Shown one piece after another: positions 35,854 to 43,476 of a stretch of 64,000 bases of DNA (position 1 is its first letter; the number at the start of each line of letters is the position of its first letter). This DNA is from Pseudomonas putida (GTDB lineage: Bacteria; Pseudomonadota; Gammaproteobacteria; Pseudomonadales; Pseudomonadaceae): NCBI RefSeq assembly GCF_004357765.1, contig NZ_SMTE01000012.1:1-64000 (forward strand), read 5' to 3'. Both the position numbers and the translations under genes were made by a program. The notes below the pieces were generated by a model, which was given only the letters and a program-made list of their open reading frames with translations, searched no databases and was not told the origin of the DNA.

Positions 35854-37935
35854 TTGAAGCATCGCGGCGTGGCATTGAACCAGGTCCTCTTCGGCCCACC
35901 CGGTACCGGGAAAACCTATGCGACTATCGACTTAGCTCTAGAGATTCTGGACCCTGAGACGCTGCGGGAACACTCAAAAAACCGCGCAGTACTCAAACGC
36001 CGCTTCGATGAACTCGCCCAGCAAGAACGGATTCGCTTCGTCACATTCCATCAAAGCTTCAGCTATGAAGACTTCGTGGAGGGCTTGCGCGCCACGACCG
36101 ATGAAAGCACCCAACAATTGCGCTATGAAGTCGTGGATGGCGTTTTCAAGTCAATCTGTGAAGCCGCAGCGGCCAAGGTCACGCACCAAGCCCAAGGTCC
36201 AAGTGACCTTAGCGGGCGACGTGTCTGGAAGATGTCCCTCGGAAATACCCTAGGCGATGACTCCCACGTTTATCAGGAATGTCTACAGGGCGGCTATGTA
36301 CTACTCGGGTATGGCGATGCTATCGACTTTTCCGGGTGTACTAACCGCCTAGAGGTGCAACAGCGTTTCGCTTCAGCTGGTGTAACGCCCGCCAACCCGG
36401 CCAATGACTATGGCATCACCAGCGTCACTGCCTTCGTTACGCGAATGAAGATGGGTGATTTGATTGTCGTTTCAGATGGCAACTTCAAATTCCGCGCAAT
36501 CGCGGAGGTGACCGGCGACTACCAGTACAAGCCTCACCCAGAGTTCGACGCCGGTTACTCGCAGATGCGCTCCGTGAAGTGGCTGCGTGAGTACGCCCCT
36601 TCCCTTCCGCACACCGAGCTGCTCAACGGCCAGTTCAGCCAGATGACCTTGTACGAGATGAGCAGCGCCACCTTGGACCGGGATAAGCTGGCTGGGCTCC
36701 TCGGTCAGGTAGCCAATAGCGGAGAGCTCGCTCTGCAAGTCGATCAACGTTTCGGCAGCTATGTAGTGCGTAAAGTTGGCAGCGAACAAATCGAATTCGA
36801 TAAGCCTAGCGGGGGCAGTCTGCCACTGCCGTTGAGCATCATTCGCCAACTCCTCACCTACGTGCAGGACGGACGCATAACAGTTGAGGACATTCGACAA
36901 AAACGGGTTTTCGAGCGGGTGGCCGAGTCCGACCTAGAAAAGTACCTGGTCAACGGCTATCAGAACCTTTTCGCTGCGTTGGTTGAGCGCCTACTTCAGC
37001 CGACCGAGGCGCCAAGGCTCAACGATGCGCGAGTGCTTATCATCGATGAAATCAACCGCGGCAATATGTCTCGAATATTTGGTGAGCTCATCACCTTGAT
37101 CGAGCCAAGCAAGCGAGCCGATGCCGATGAAGCGCTCTCGGTGATGCTGCCGTACTCAAAAAAACCGTTCAGCGTCCCCGGCAACCTGTTTCTGATTGGC
37201 ACTATGAACACTGTCGATCGCTCGCTGGCAGGTCTGGATATTGCTCTACGGCGCCGCTTCACTTTCCGCGAAATGCCACCCAAACCCGAACTGCTAGACG
37301 AGGTCGTGATCAATGACCAACTCAACATCGGGCAACTGCTGCGCGTAATGAACCAGCGGATAGAAGCGCTGCTGGATCGGGATCACCGCTTGGGTCATGC
37401 CTATTTCATGCCGTTGAAAAACGACAACTCGATCACGCGGCTGGAAGAGATTTTTCGCAATCAGATCCTGCCATTGCTGCAGGAGTACTTCTTCGAAGAC
37501 TGGCAGCGCATTGCCTGGGTCCTCAATGACCACCGCAAGCCAACCTGCGATCAATTCGTCCAACAGCGCCCAAGCCAAGCAGAGGCTCTGTTTGGCAGCG
37601 ACATAGCTCTCGGTCTTGAGAAACCATCCTGGGAGCTAAACGACGAAGCCTTTCAGCGCTTGGAGGCCTACCTCAGCATTCTCGATACCCAGCTACCGAG
37701 CAGTGTACAGGCCGTAAAGCGCGAAGCCTCAGCGGGCGATTTGGTACTGCGAGAACTCGCCAGTGGCTCCATCGAGGTACTACGCCAAGGACAGCGACAA
37801 CGACCCACCTACCCCGCACTACGGGAATTGGCGAGCACGCTCGGGTTGAGTATGCAGGGAGAGACCGGTAATAGATTGAACACCCGTCGCTTGGGACGCC
37901 AGCTACTTAGCCACCTGCAGAATCAAGAGTCGTGA
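35854..37935 (+). CDS. mcrB: McrB-like AAA+ GTPase with internal PUA/EVE-like domain
   Basis: Motor subunit of a McrBC-type modification-dependent restriction system, 693 residues. Walker A GPPGTGKT (14-21) is almost at the N-terminus, followed by VTFHQSFSYEDFVEGL. An insertion (about 124-290) reads like a PUA/EVE-type fold (VWKMSLGN; KMGDLIVVSDGNFKFRAIAEVTG). Walker B VLIIDEINRGN (about 394-404) and the McrB signature MNTVDRSLAGLDIALRRRF (about 451-469) complete the GTPase. There is no separate N-terminal DNA-binding domain, so the insertion probably reads the modified base. The start is TTG 35854, with GGAG eight bases upstream. The stop overlaps mcrC. Confidence 0.88.
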   Translation: MKHRGVALNQVLFGPPGTGKTYATIDLALEILDPETLREHSKNRAVLKRRFDELAQQERIRFVTFHQSFSYEDFVEGLRATTDESTQQLRYEVVDGVFKSICEAAAAKVTHQAQGPSDLSGRRVWKMSLGNTLGDDSHVYQECLQGGYVLLGYGDAIDFSGCTNRLEVQQRFASAGVTPANPANDYGITSVTAFVTRMKMGDLIVVSDGNFKFRAIAEVTGDYQYKPHPEFDAGYSQMRSVKWLREYAPSLPHTELLNGQFSQMTLYEMSSATLDRDKLAGLLGQVANSGELALQVDQRFGSYVVRKVGSEQIEFDKPSGGSLPLPLSIIRQLLTYVQDGRITVEDIRQKRVFERVAESDLEKYLVNGYQNLFAALVERLLQPTEAPRLNDARVLIIDEINRGNMSRIFGELITLIEPSKRADADEALSVMLPYSKKPFSVPGNLFLIGTMNTVDRSLAGLDIALRRRFTFREMPPKPELLDEVVINDQLNIGQLLRVMNQRIEALLDRDHRLGHAYFMPLKNDNSITRLEEIFRNQILPLLQEYFFEDWQRIAWVLNDHRKPTCDQFVQQRPSQAEALFGSDIALGLEKPSWELNDEAFQRLEAYLSILDTQLPSSVQAVKREASAGDLVLRELASGSIEVLRQGQRQRPTYPALRELASTLGLSMQGETGNRLNTRRLGRQLLSHLQNQES

Positions 37936-39215
37936 AAACAACCGTCACGATCCGCGAATACGCACGCCTCACCACACAGGAGGTGGCACCTTCGCTCGAC
38001 TTGGCCCAGGTTTCACAAAGCGCGTTCGACTGGCTGTGTGATTTCAGCGGTTGCTTGGACGCCAGTGGAACAAGTGTCCTAAAGCTTACTAATCGGCGCA
38101 CCTTGAAGTGGGACTCATACGTCGGGGTGCTGGAAACCCCCTGTGGCACCCGTTTGGAAATCCTGCCTAAGCATCATGAGGAGGATGGCTGCATAGCAAA
38201 AAGTCGCCAGTTGCTACGCAAGCTGATTCAAAACGCGCTTCAACTGAAGCCGCGAAAGGCTGGAGCTGCTAACGTCGACGTGTTTGAGGCGCCACTCAGC
38301 GAGTGGGTGATGGAGCAGTTCCTAAACGAGCTCGATTTGTTGCTCAAGCGCGGCATACGCTTTGATTACGAGCGTGTCGAGGAAGAGCAGCGTTATCTCC
38401 GGGGTCAGCTGAATGTGGTAGCGCAAATGCGCCAAGCACCAGGGCGACAGCACCACTTCCAGATCCGCCACGACATATTCTTACCCGATCGTGCTGAGAA
38501 CCGCCTGCTTAAGCTTGCGCTAGACCAGGTCGCGAAACTCACGACTAGCCCACAGAACTGGCGACTTGCGACAGAACTACAGGCATTCCTGACAAGCATT
38601 CGAGCTAGCAGCGATGTCGCTCACGATTTGCGCGCCTGGAGCAATGATCGGTTGATGAGTCACTACAGGCCAGTTAAATCCTGGTGCGAACTGATCCTCA
38701 GTCAGCACGTTCCTCTAGCCGTGGTGGGTAGAACCGCCGGCATGAGTTTGCTGTTCCCAATGGAACGGCTATTCGAGCGGTATGTTCAAGATTGGCTGCA
38801 ACGTAACCTCATACCTGACGCCAAGATGACAGCTCAGTCGCGCAGTAAATATCTGTGCGAGCATGATGATCGTCAGATGTTTTGCCTGCGGCCAGACATA
38901 TTGATCGATCTGCCTGCACAGCGTTGGATTCTGGATACGAAGTGGAAACGGATCGACGTTGGGAGACACGAGAAAAACTATCATCTGAGCCAAACGGATT
39001 TTTACCAGCTTTTTGCATACGGCCATCAGTATCGGACAGATGACTGCGTCCCTAACCTTTTTCTGATCTACCCGTGTTGGTCGGGCCTGCAGGCGGGACT
39101 TCCTGCTTTTGATTACGGTGCAGGCTTGCGGTTGTGGGTGTTACCGTTTGACTTGGATGCCGGTCGGTTAGTCGTGGATGAGCGGCATTGCGTTCCAATT
39201 CGGGTGCCAAACTAG
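37932..39215 (+). CDS. mcrC: McrC-like nuclease subunit
   Basis: A 427-residue partner of the McrB-like GTPase. It starts at GTG 37932, overlapping the mcrB stop by 4 bases. The N-terminal part is McrC-like (GVLETPCGTRLEILPKH). The C-terminal PD-(D/E)xK nuclease core shows RPDILIDLP followed by WILDTKWKRI (Asp near 323, D-x-K at 335-337) and an alpha-helical QTDFYQLFAYGH. It cleaves DNA when the McrB ring translocates, by analogy with E. coli McrBC. Low-GC composition matches its partner. Confidence 0.88.
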   Translation: MKTTVTIREYARLTTQEVAPSLDLAQVSQSAFDWLCDFSGCLDASGTSVLKLTNRRTLKWDSYVGVLETPCGTRLEILPKHHEEDGCIAKSRQLLRKLIQNALQLKPRKAGAANVDVFEAPLSEWVMEQFLNELDLLLKRGIRFDYERVEEEQRYLRGQLNVVAQMRQAPGRQHHFQIRHDIFLPDRAENRLLKLALDQVAKLTTSPQNWRLATELQAFLTSIRASSDVAHDLRAWSNDRLMSHYRPVKSWCELILSQHVPLAVVGRTAGMSLLFPMERLFERYVQDWLQRNLIPDAKMTAQSRSKYLCEHDDRQMFCLRPDILIDLPAQRWILDTKWKRIDVGRHEKNYHLSQTDFYQLFAYGHQYRTDDCVPNLFLIYPCWSGLQAGLPAFDYGAGLRLWVLPFDLDAGRLVVDERHCVPIRVPN

Positions 39216-39317
39216 AAATCATCATTGCTCCTCCCTACCAGGCTTTTCCTCCGAGCCGGCGGGCCTGAGAGTGCCGCGGGCAAGGGGAAGAAATGGGCCA
39301 AAAAATCAGATTTAAGG

Positions 39318-39544
39318 GCTTCCTTGTAGGACGTTTCCCAAAGATACTCTCTGCGCCTGTTTTTCGTTGCATATGGAAATAATGGACTCTAGTCTCGATC
39401 CGTCGCTGCCAATTCAGCGACCGGTTTTGACAGACCGTCGATTGTTGTCCGTGTGCACACGCCTATGGCGACTGTACGTGCGGGCACCTCGTGTGCGCCG
39501 AGTGCCAACAATCTCGGTCTGTCAACCCGCGTACAGTTGCCACC
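39318..39544 (+). ncRNA. Pseudoknotted structured element, right (intact) copy
   Basis: Same architecture as the left copy. There is a hairpin GTCGCTG/CAGCGAC (39402-39421). Helix P1 pairs TTGACAGACCG (39427-39437) with CGGTCTGTCAA (39515-39525). The extension GATTGTTG (39440-39447) pairs with CAACAATC (39506-39513); in the left copy this extension is AGACGT/ACGTCT. Pseudoknot helix P2 pairs TGGCGACTGTACGTG (39466-39480) with CGCGTACAGTTGCCA (39528-39542), counting one shared position shift and two G-U pairs. The A-T pair 39471/39537 replaces a G-C pair of the left copy. It ends 54 bases before DUF6124 and may be its leader or a separate RNA. Confidence 0.68.
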
Positions 39545-39597
39545 CTCTTGTTTGACAGCAAGGCGGATTGCAGCTCAACCATTGTTGGAGTGTAATC

Positions 39598-39840
39598 ATG
39601 CTGAAGATAGTCCCCGATCCACCGCATAACCCCCATTCCCTCGAAGACACGCTGATGATCGCTGCGGATTACGCCGTCTGCGCAGAAGCTGTTGCCCAGC
39701 AAGCCGCGTTGATGCAGCCCAGGTCGCCGGCCACGTTGCTGATCATGACGACGATGCATGAGCTGGAAGGCCTGCGTAAGTTGATTGAATCCGCGTTGGC
39801 CCAAGTGCAGATGAGTACGGATCACAGGATCCGCCATTAA
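39598..39840 (+). CDS. DUF6124 family protein
   Basis: An 80-residue, helix-rich protein (SLEDTLMIAADYAVCAEAVAQQ, then ELEGLRKLIESALAQ) of the Pseudomonas-restricted DUF6124 family. The ATG at 39598 is preceded by GGAG at 39587-39590. That ribosome site lies in ATTGTTGG (39581-39588), which is complementary to a strand of the upstream structured element. DUF3077 genes follow. The function is unknown. Confidence 0.8.
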   Translation: MLKIVPDPPHNPHSLEDTLMIAADYAVCAEAVAQQAALMQPRSPATLLIMTTMHELEGLRKLIESALAQVQMSTDHRIRH

Positions 39841-39998
39841 GCCGCAGCACGTTATGCCTGGCCTGGCTTAATCGCGAGCAATTCTGCCTTACATGCCCAC
39901 TCTTTCCTTCCCCCAGCTTTGGTCGGTGGGATGTTGGGATCGGCTTGCTTGCGATAAGGCCAGCCCAGGCACCTGCCAATCTTCAGGGAGATAGATCA

Positions 39999-40454
39999 AT
40001 GCCCACGGACGATAACGACTGCAAATACACAGTCGGCAAAACCAAGTTCTACCAAGGCGAAAACCAGACTCAACCCTTGTTCTGCATCGAGCCCGGCATC
40101 CCCTGCCACTATGCCCGCGAACAAGCCTCCGAATTGATGGGCTACGCCCGCGACATGAGCATTGCCGGCGTGATGGAAAACAACCCCCAATGCGTCTGGG
40201 CCGCCCACTACCTGAGTGCCTTGGCCAAGGCTCTACTCGACGATGCCGAACTAGGCATGAATCGCTGCCCCCCCACCAATCCTGTGGGAGCGGGTTCACC
40301 CGCGAAGGGCCGCAACGCGGCCCCAATATCCCGCCATCCACGGAGAACCCTCCATGCCATGCAAACCCTCCCGAATTCCACCAGTGATCGACCACACATT
40401 GCGTCAGAACTATGGGCGTCCGCCTGCACTGTTTGCCGTGGGGCCGGGGGTTAG
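39999..40454 (+). CDS. DUF3077 family protein with REP-encoded tail
   Basis: A 151-residue ORF. The first 89 residues are a DUF3077 domain (FYQGENQTQPLFCIEPGIPCHYAREQ in parts, WAAHYLSALAKALLDDAELGM). The last 62 residues are translated from a REP sequence and spacer (VGAGSPAKGRN) and have no family resemblance, so the original stop was probably lost when the REP inserted. Its end overlaps the next DUF3077 gene in another frame. The start ATG 39999 follows AGGGAG. The role is unknown. Confidence 0.75.
   Translation: MPTDDNDCKYTVGKTKFYQGENQTQPLFCIEPGIPCHYAREQASELMGYARDMSIAGVMENNPQCVWAAHYLSALAKALLDDAELGMNRCPPTNPVGAGSPAKGRNAAPISRHPRRTLHAMQTLPNSTSDRPHIASELWASACTVCRGAGG
40281..40320. repeat. REP sequence inside the DUF3077 reading frame
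   Basis: CCTGTGGGAGCGGG (from 40281) followed by TTCACCCGCGAAGG is the P. putida REP motif. Part of it, from CCCGCGAA onward, also survives in the left, deleted module at 33858. Confidence 0.75.
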
Positions 40455-40659
40455 TCTTTCGTATGCGACGACGGAGGCCAGGAAGTTGATGGAGTGCGCT
40501 CGGTATTTGAATCAGACCGGGGTACTGCTGGGAGACAAGCGGATGACTGAGGCGTCTTTTCGGATTGTTACCATGGTGAAGGCGTTATTAGAGGAGATCG
40601 AGCAAGGGATGCGGCCTTCGCAGTTGAGGGCGCGGTATTATGATCCGGCTGGGGGGTGA
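40354..40659 (+). CDS. DUF3077 family protein, second copy
   Basis: A 101-residue protein aligning with the preceding gene: LFAVGPGVSLSYATTEARKLMECARYL against LFCIEPGIPCHYAREQASELMGYARDM, and MVKALLEEIEQGM against LAKALLDDAELGM. GGAG lies 8 bases before the ATG at 40354. It is a tandem paralogue, lower in GC near its end. It is followed closely by the edge of an insertion-sequence remnant. The function is unknown. Confidence 0.75.
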   Translation: MPCKPSRIPPVIDHTLRQNYGRPPALFAVGPGVSLSYATTEARKLMECARYLNQTGVLLGDKRMTEASFRIVTMVKALLEEIEQGMRPSQLRARYYDPAGG

Positions 40660-40716
40660 TTGGATTGACACCGCAGGCCTCGTCGCTACGACCATTGGTT
40701 GCGCGAGCGTCACTCT

Positions 40717-41703
40717 GGAGCTGTCAGTTTTTTGTGTTCGGGCTGGTAATGGCCTGCCGCCAGGCAAGCCCTGATTTTCACCAGGTTGGCCTGATGAACC
40801 GATCTCCGTACAGAATCGCAAATTGATTCATCGCGCTTTTCCAATCATGGGCCGGTTTTCCCCAATTGGCTGTTATGTTGCGCAATCCCAGCCAAATCAG
40901 TTTGGTCGCTGCGTCATCATTCGGGAAATGCCCGCGAGTCTTGATGACCTTGCGGAGTTGGGCGTTGATGCTCTCGATGGCGTTGGTGGTGTAAATCACC
41001 TTCCTGATGGCAGGAGGGAAGACGAAGAATGGAATCACTCGATCCCAGGCGCGTCTCCAGGCAGCCACCACCGTTGGATATTTCTCGCCCCGCGGCCCGC
41101 TTTCAAACTCATCGAGTGCTTGCTCAGCCGCTTCAGCATTGATGGCTTGGTAAATCGGCTTCAGCTCCTTGGCCAGAGCCCGCCGCTTGTCCCAGGCCGC
41201 GAAGTCGAGGCTGTTGCGGATCAGGTGCACGATGCACGTCTGCAGAGTCGTCTCTGGAAACACAGCGCTGAGGGCCTCTGGCATGCCTTTGAGGCCATCG
41301 GTCACGGCAATTAGCACATCTTCGACACCACGCGTTTTGAGATCGTTAAAGACCTTCATCCAGAACTTCGCACCCTCGGTGGTTTCGATCCAGATGCCCA
41401 AGATATCGCGCGTCCCGTCGGGTAGAACACCCAGTGCCAGGTAAATGGCCTTGTTGCGCACCAGGCCTTCTTCGCGAATCTTCACCCGCAGCCCATCGAA
41501 GAAAATGACCGGGTACATCGGCTCCAGTGGCCGCTGTTGCCAAGCACCAATCTCTTCCATGACCTCGTCAGTTACAGAGCTGATGAAATCAGGCGAGACG
41601 TCGGTTCCATACTGCTCGGACAGAAAGGCTCGGAACTCTCTGACCGTCACTCCACGGGCGTACAGGGCGATGATCTTGTCATCGAAACCGGTGTACCGCC
41701 GCT
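40717..41703 (-). mobile_element. IS256-family insertion sequence remnant
   Basis: The 3' two-thirds of an IS256-type element. The transposase frame runs from its stop at 40778 back to 41703, where it is abruptly replaced by a different sequence. The right end is probably near 40717-40740 (GGAGCTGTCAGTTTTTTGTG), although the inverted repeat partner is lost. No target duplication can be recognised. Confidence 0.7.
40778..41703 (-). pseudogene. Truncated IS256-family mutator transposase
   Basis: The open part codes for about 308 residues of a normally 400-residue DDE transposase. Recognisable are YRRYTGFDDKIIALYARGVTVREF at its broken start, YPVIFFDGLRVKIRE with the first Asp, VTDGLKGMPEALSAVFP with the second, and the NAIESINAQLRK box with the Glu. 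The N-terminal DNA-binding region is missing, so it is inactive. The longest ATG-started frame begins at 41650, but this is not a real start. Confidence 0.88.
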
Positions 41704-41775
41704 GTCAACGCCGACTTAAAACTGACCCACTTAACCCCTCGTTTGCCGAAGTAATATTGACCCGCCCGAATCACT
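41703..41775. mobile_element. IS21-like terminal fragment
   Basis: TGTCAACGCCGACTTAAAAC at 41703, followed by ACTGACCC and a second GTAATATTGACCC repeat, resembles the multiply repeated ends of IS21-family elements (TGT start, then AAAACTGACCC). No istA or istB gene follows. It was probably left after insertion into the IS256 copy and later deletion. Confidence 0.5.
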
Positions 41776-41979
41776 CGGGTTGATCGTGTCCATCGTAGCT
41801 CCATCGGGGAAAGTCGGCCACTCTCGGTCTGGTCTGCAAGGTCAGCCCGTACAGCACATCAGCTCTATGCAATGAGTTCGTTGGGCCGAAAACGACAAGG
41901 CCTCAATCATTGTCGAGGCCCTGAAGATGTCTATTATTTAATTCCGAAGGAAGCAAAAACCCCTATAGGTATGTGCTTG
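41776..41979. other. Spacer between IS remnants and the lipoprotein gene
   Basis: Short scraps only. A TCGTTGGGCC stretch near 41879 is followed by CAAGGCCTCAATCATTGTCGAGGCC, whose GGCCTC/GAGGCC ends could form a terminator-like hairpin near 41900-41921. There is no gene with a ribosome site. Confidence 0.35.
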
Positions 41980-42624
41980 CTAGTTTTTGCAGGCTACCTG
42001 CGGAGGCGCAGAAGGATTCAGTCTGATGGGAAATATGATTGAGTTTCCAGCTAAGGGCCTCAGTTCGGAAACTGCGAGGATACACACAAGCCCCTGCCCA
42101 CCATCGCTCCTTGGCCTGGTGCCTACACCTACCAATGCTTCGTAGTCTTTTCCCGGCTCCAAATTATAAACGACTGCCTGAGCACCACAGGTCCCGTAGG
42201 TGCTGCCATAGCTACCAACGGTCGCGCCGAGGGTTGCAATTTGGAACGGGAGATCAGCCCTGACGCGATATTCGGTTACCACCTCTTTGTAGACGCCTTC
42301 GGCCATCCGTATTGCAGGGATGTATTCAACAAGAGCAGGCGAAGCTCTTTCCGGCATCCCAATGCTTGCCGACTTCAGGGGGTACTGAGGGTAGTTGATA
42401 CTCGCTCGCCCGCTCTGCGCGAAACGTCCGGCCTCAGCCATTTTATGACGAGTGGCAGGGGCGCAACCCCCAGTGATGCTATCTCCGTAAACATCGGAAT
42501 TAGTAATCACGCGAATGCGCGCCATCCCCTCTGACTGAGTAGGCTCCACATATGGGACCGAGGGGATTCCAGAACAACCGGCAAGCATGCAAGCGAAAAG
42601 GGTTACGGAAGTGACAGCCCGCAT
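41980..42624 (-). CDS. Lipoprotein of unknown function
   Basis: A 214-residue protein with a lipoprotein signal (MRAVTSVTLFACMLAGC; lipobox LAGC, Cys17) and a beta-rich mature part. It contains several Cys-bearing segments (GGCAPATRHKM; YGTCGAQAVVYNLEPG). The family resembles small periplasmic lipoproteins of mobile regions. The start at 42624 follows an AAGGATG site. Base composition is lower in GC than the core. It lies between IS scraps and prophage debris. No function is known. Confidence 0.75.
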   Translation of the reverse strand: MRAVTSVTLFACMLAGCSGIPSVPYVEPTQSEGMARIRVITNSDVYGDSITGGCAPATRHKMAEAGRFAQSGRASINYPQYPLKSASIGMPERASPALVEYIPAIRMAEGVYKEVVTEYRVRADLPFQIATLGATVGSYGSTYGTCGAQAVVYNLEPGKDYEALVGVGTRPRSDGGQGLVCILAVSELRPLAGNSIIFPIRLNPSAPPQVACKN

Positions 42625-42656
42625 CAACACATCCTTATGTACACGAAAACTCAAAA

Positions 42657-42682
42657 AAAGCCCGGCGCAATGGCCGGGCTTT
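42657..42682 (-). terminator. Intrinsic terminator of the prophage-like remnant
   Basis: AAAGCCCGGC / GCCGGGCTTT form a 10-bp hairpin with a 6-base loop. On the minus strand it is followed by a run of seven T, so it ends transcripts coming from the decayed genes at 42760-43420. Confidence 0.7.
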
Positions 42683-42759
42683 GTGTGCCACTCCTCAGCA
42701 ACGCGCAGGAATGACAGGGTGGGGATAATCTCGCTCAGTCGCTCACTGATGTCAACAGG

Positions 42760-43085
42760 CTATCGTGCAGCCTCTTTCACCAGCAGACCGTCGGCTTCCA
42801 ATATCTCTCTTCGAGCGCCTCAGCAGCCTGCCCGGCGGCAACCGCAGCATTGACTGTGGCTTCGCGTCGCCAGGCCCATGCATCCAGCGAGATGTCTACC
42901 GATACGGATTGTGGCGCTTTCCGGCGTGCGCCCTTGAGCTTTGGAATGGCCCACGCTGTTACCGCCTTGTAGATGAACAGTGTCGGCGCTGGGCTCGCGA
43001 TGAGTGGCCGGATCTCCCACGGCACAGGGTATTTGTCCAGCTCGATCACGGTCTTCTTGAAGCCTGGGCCGTAGCTCTTCCTCAT
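42760..43085 (-). pseudogene. Prophage-like gene with a dinucleotide frameshift
   Basis: An ORF starts at 43085 (MRKSYGPGFKKTVIELDKYP) and reads smoothly to QAAEALEE. Then a GA-repeat (42804-42810) appears to carry two extra bases. Removing them restores a natural end, EILEADGLLVKEAAR, stopping at 42760, just before the terminator. Its ATG overlaps the stop of an upstream frame (ATGA), as in phage operons. I do not recognise the family. The call of a broken phage gene rests on the restored frame and context. Confidence 0.45.
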
Positions 43086-43420
43086 GCCGACACCACAACC
43101 ACGCCGTACAAGGCCTGGGCGTCAAGCTTCTTCATCGGCGGCTCTTCGACAGATTGCGGGTCCGCTCGACGCGGCAGCAAGCCACTCCAGCAGCTCGCCA
43201 ACCGTCTGCCAGCCCGAGACGCCGGCCTTGCCTCGCTCAACAAGCGCTGGCGAACCTCCGGCAGCGAAGCCAGCACCACCTTGGCCGACTGATCCGGGTA
43301 CCACTGAAGGCATGACCAGAAACTACCAGAAGGGGCACGAAGATGTGGCGTGGTCCGAGGTCGAAGCAGACCTGGATATCGGTGAATTCGCTGGATAGTT
43401 TTGCGCGCATTTTGCGCAAG
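43086..43420 (-). pseudogene. Decayed prophage-like sequence
   Basis: Three minus-strand frames share pieces of what may be one protein: SEFTDIQVCFDLGPRHIFVPL, then WYPDQSAKVVLASLPEVRQRLL, then KAGVSGWQTVGELLEWLAA, then VEEPPMKKLDAQALYGVVVVSA. Joining them needs several frame changes. Identity is uncertain. The location directly beside tRNA-Pro fits the tail of an old integrated element. Confidence 0.3.
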
Positions 43421-43429
43421 GACGCCCAT

Positions 43430-43466
43430 AAAAAAATCCAGCCACCTCTCAGTGACTGGATTTTTC
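43430..43466 (-). terminator. Terminator downstream of tRNA-Pro
   Basis: AAAAATCCAG / CTGGATTTTT arms (43432-43441, 43456-43465), with a short CAC/GTG inner pairing. On the minus strand a T-run follows, so it ends the tRNA transcript. Confidence 0.75.
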
Positions 43467-43476
43467 AGGGATTTGT

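Noticed and set aside
33532-39544. The paired structured elements as a retron msr-msd or a diversity-generating element
   Set aside because: No reverse transcriptase gene is present nearby and no priming guanosine arrangement was seen.
43084-43398. A plus-strand 104-residue frame near tRNA-Pro
   Set aside because: Low-complexity Pro/Ser/Arg composition with no ribosome site; it is antisense to the phage-like frames that show shared pieces.
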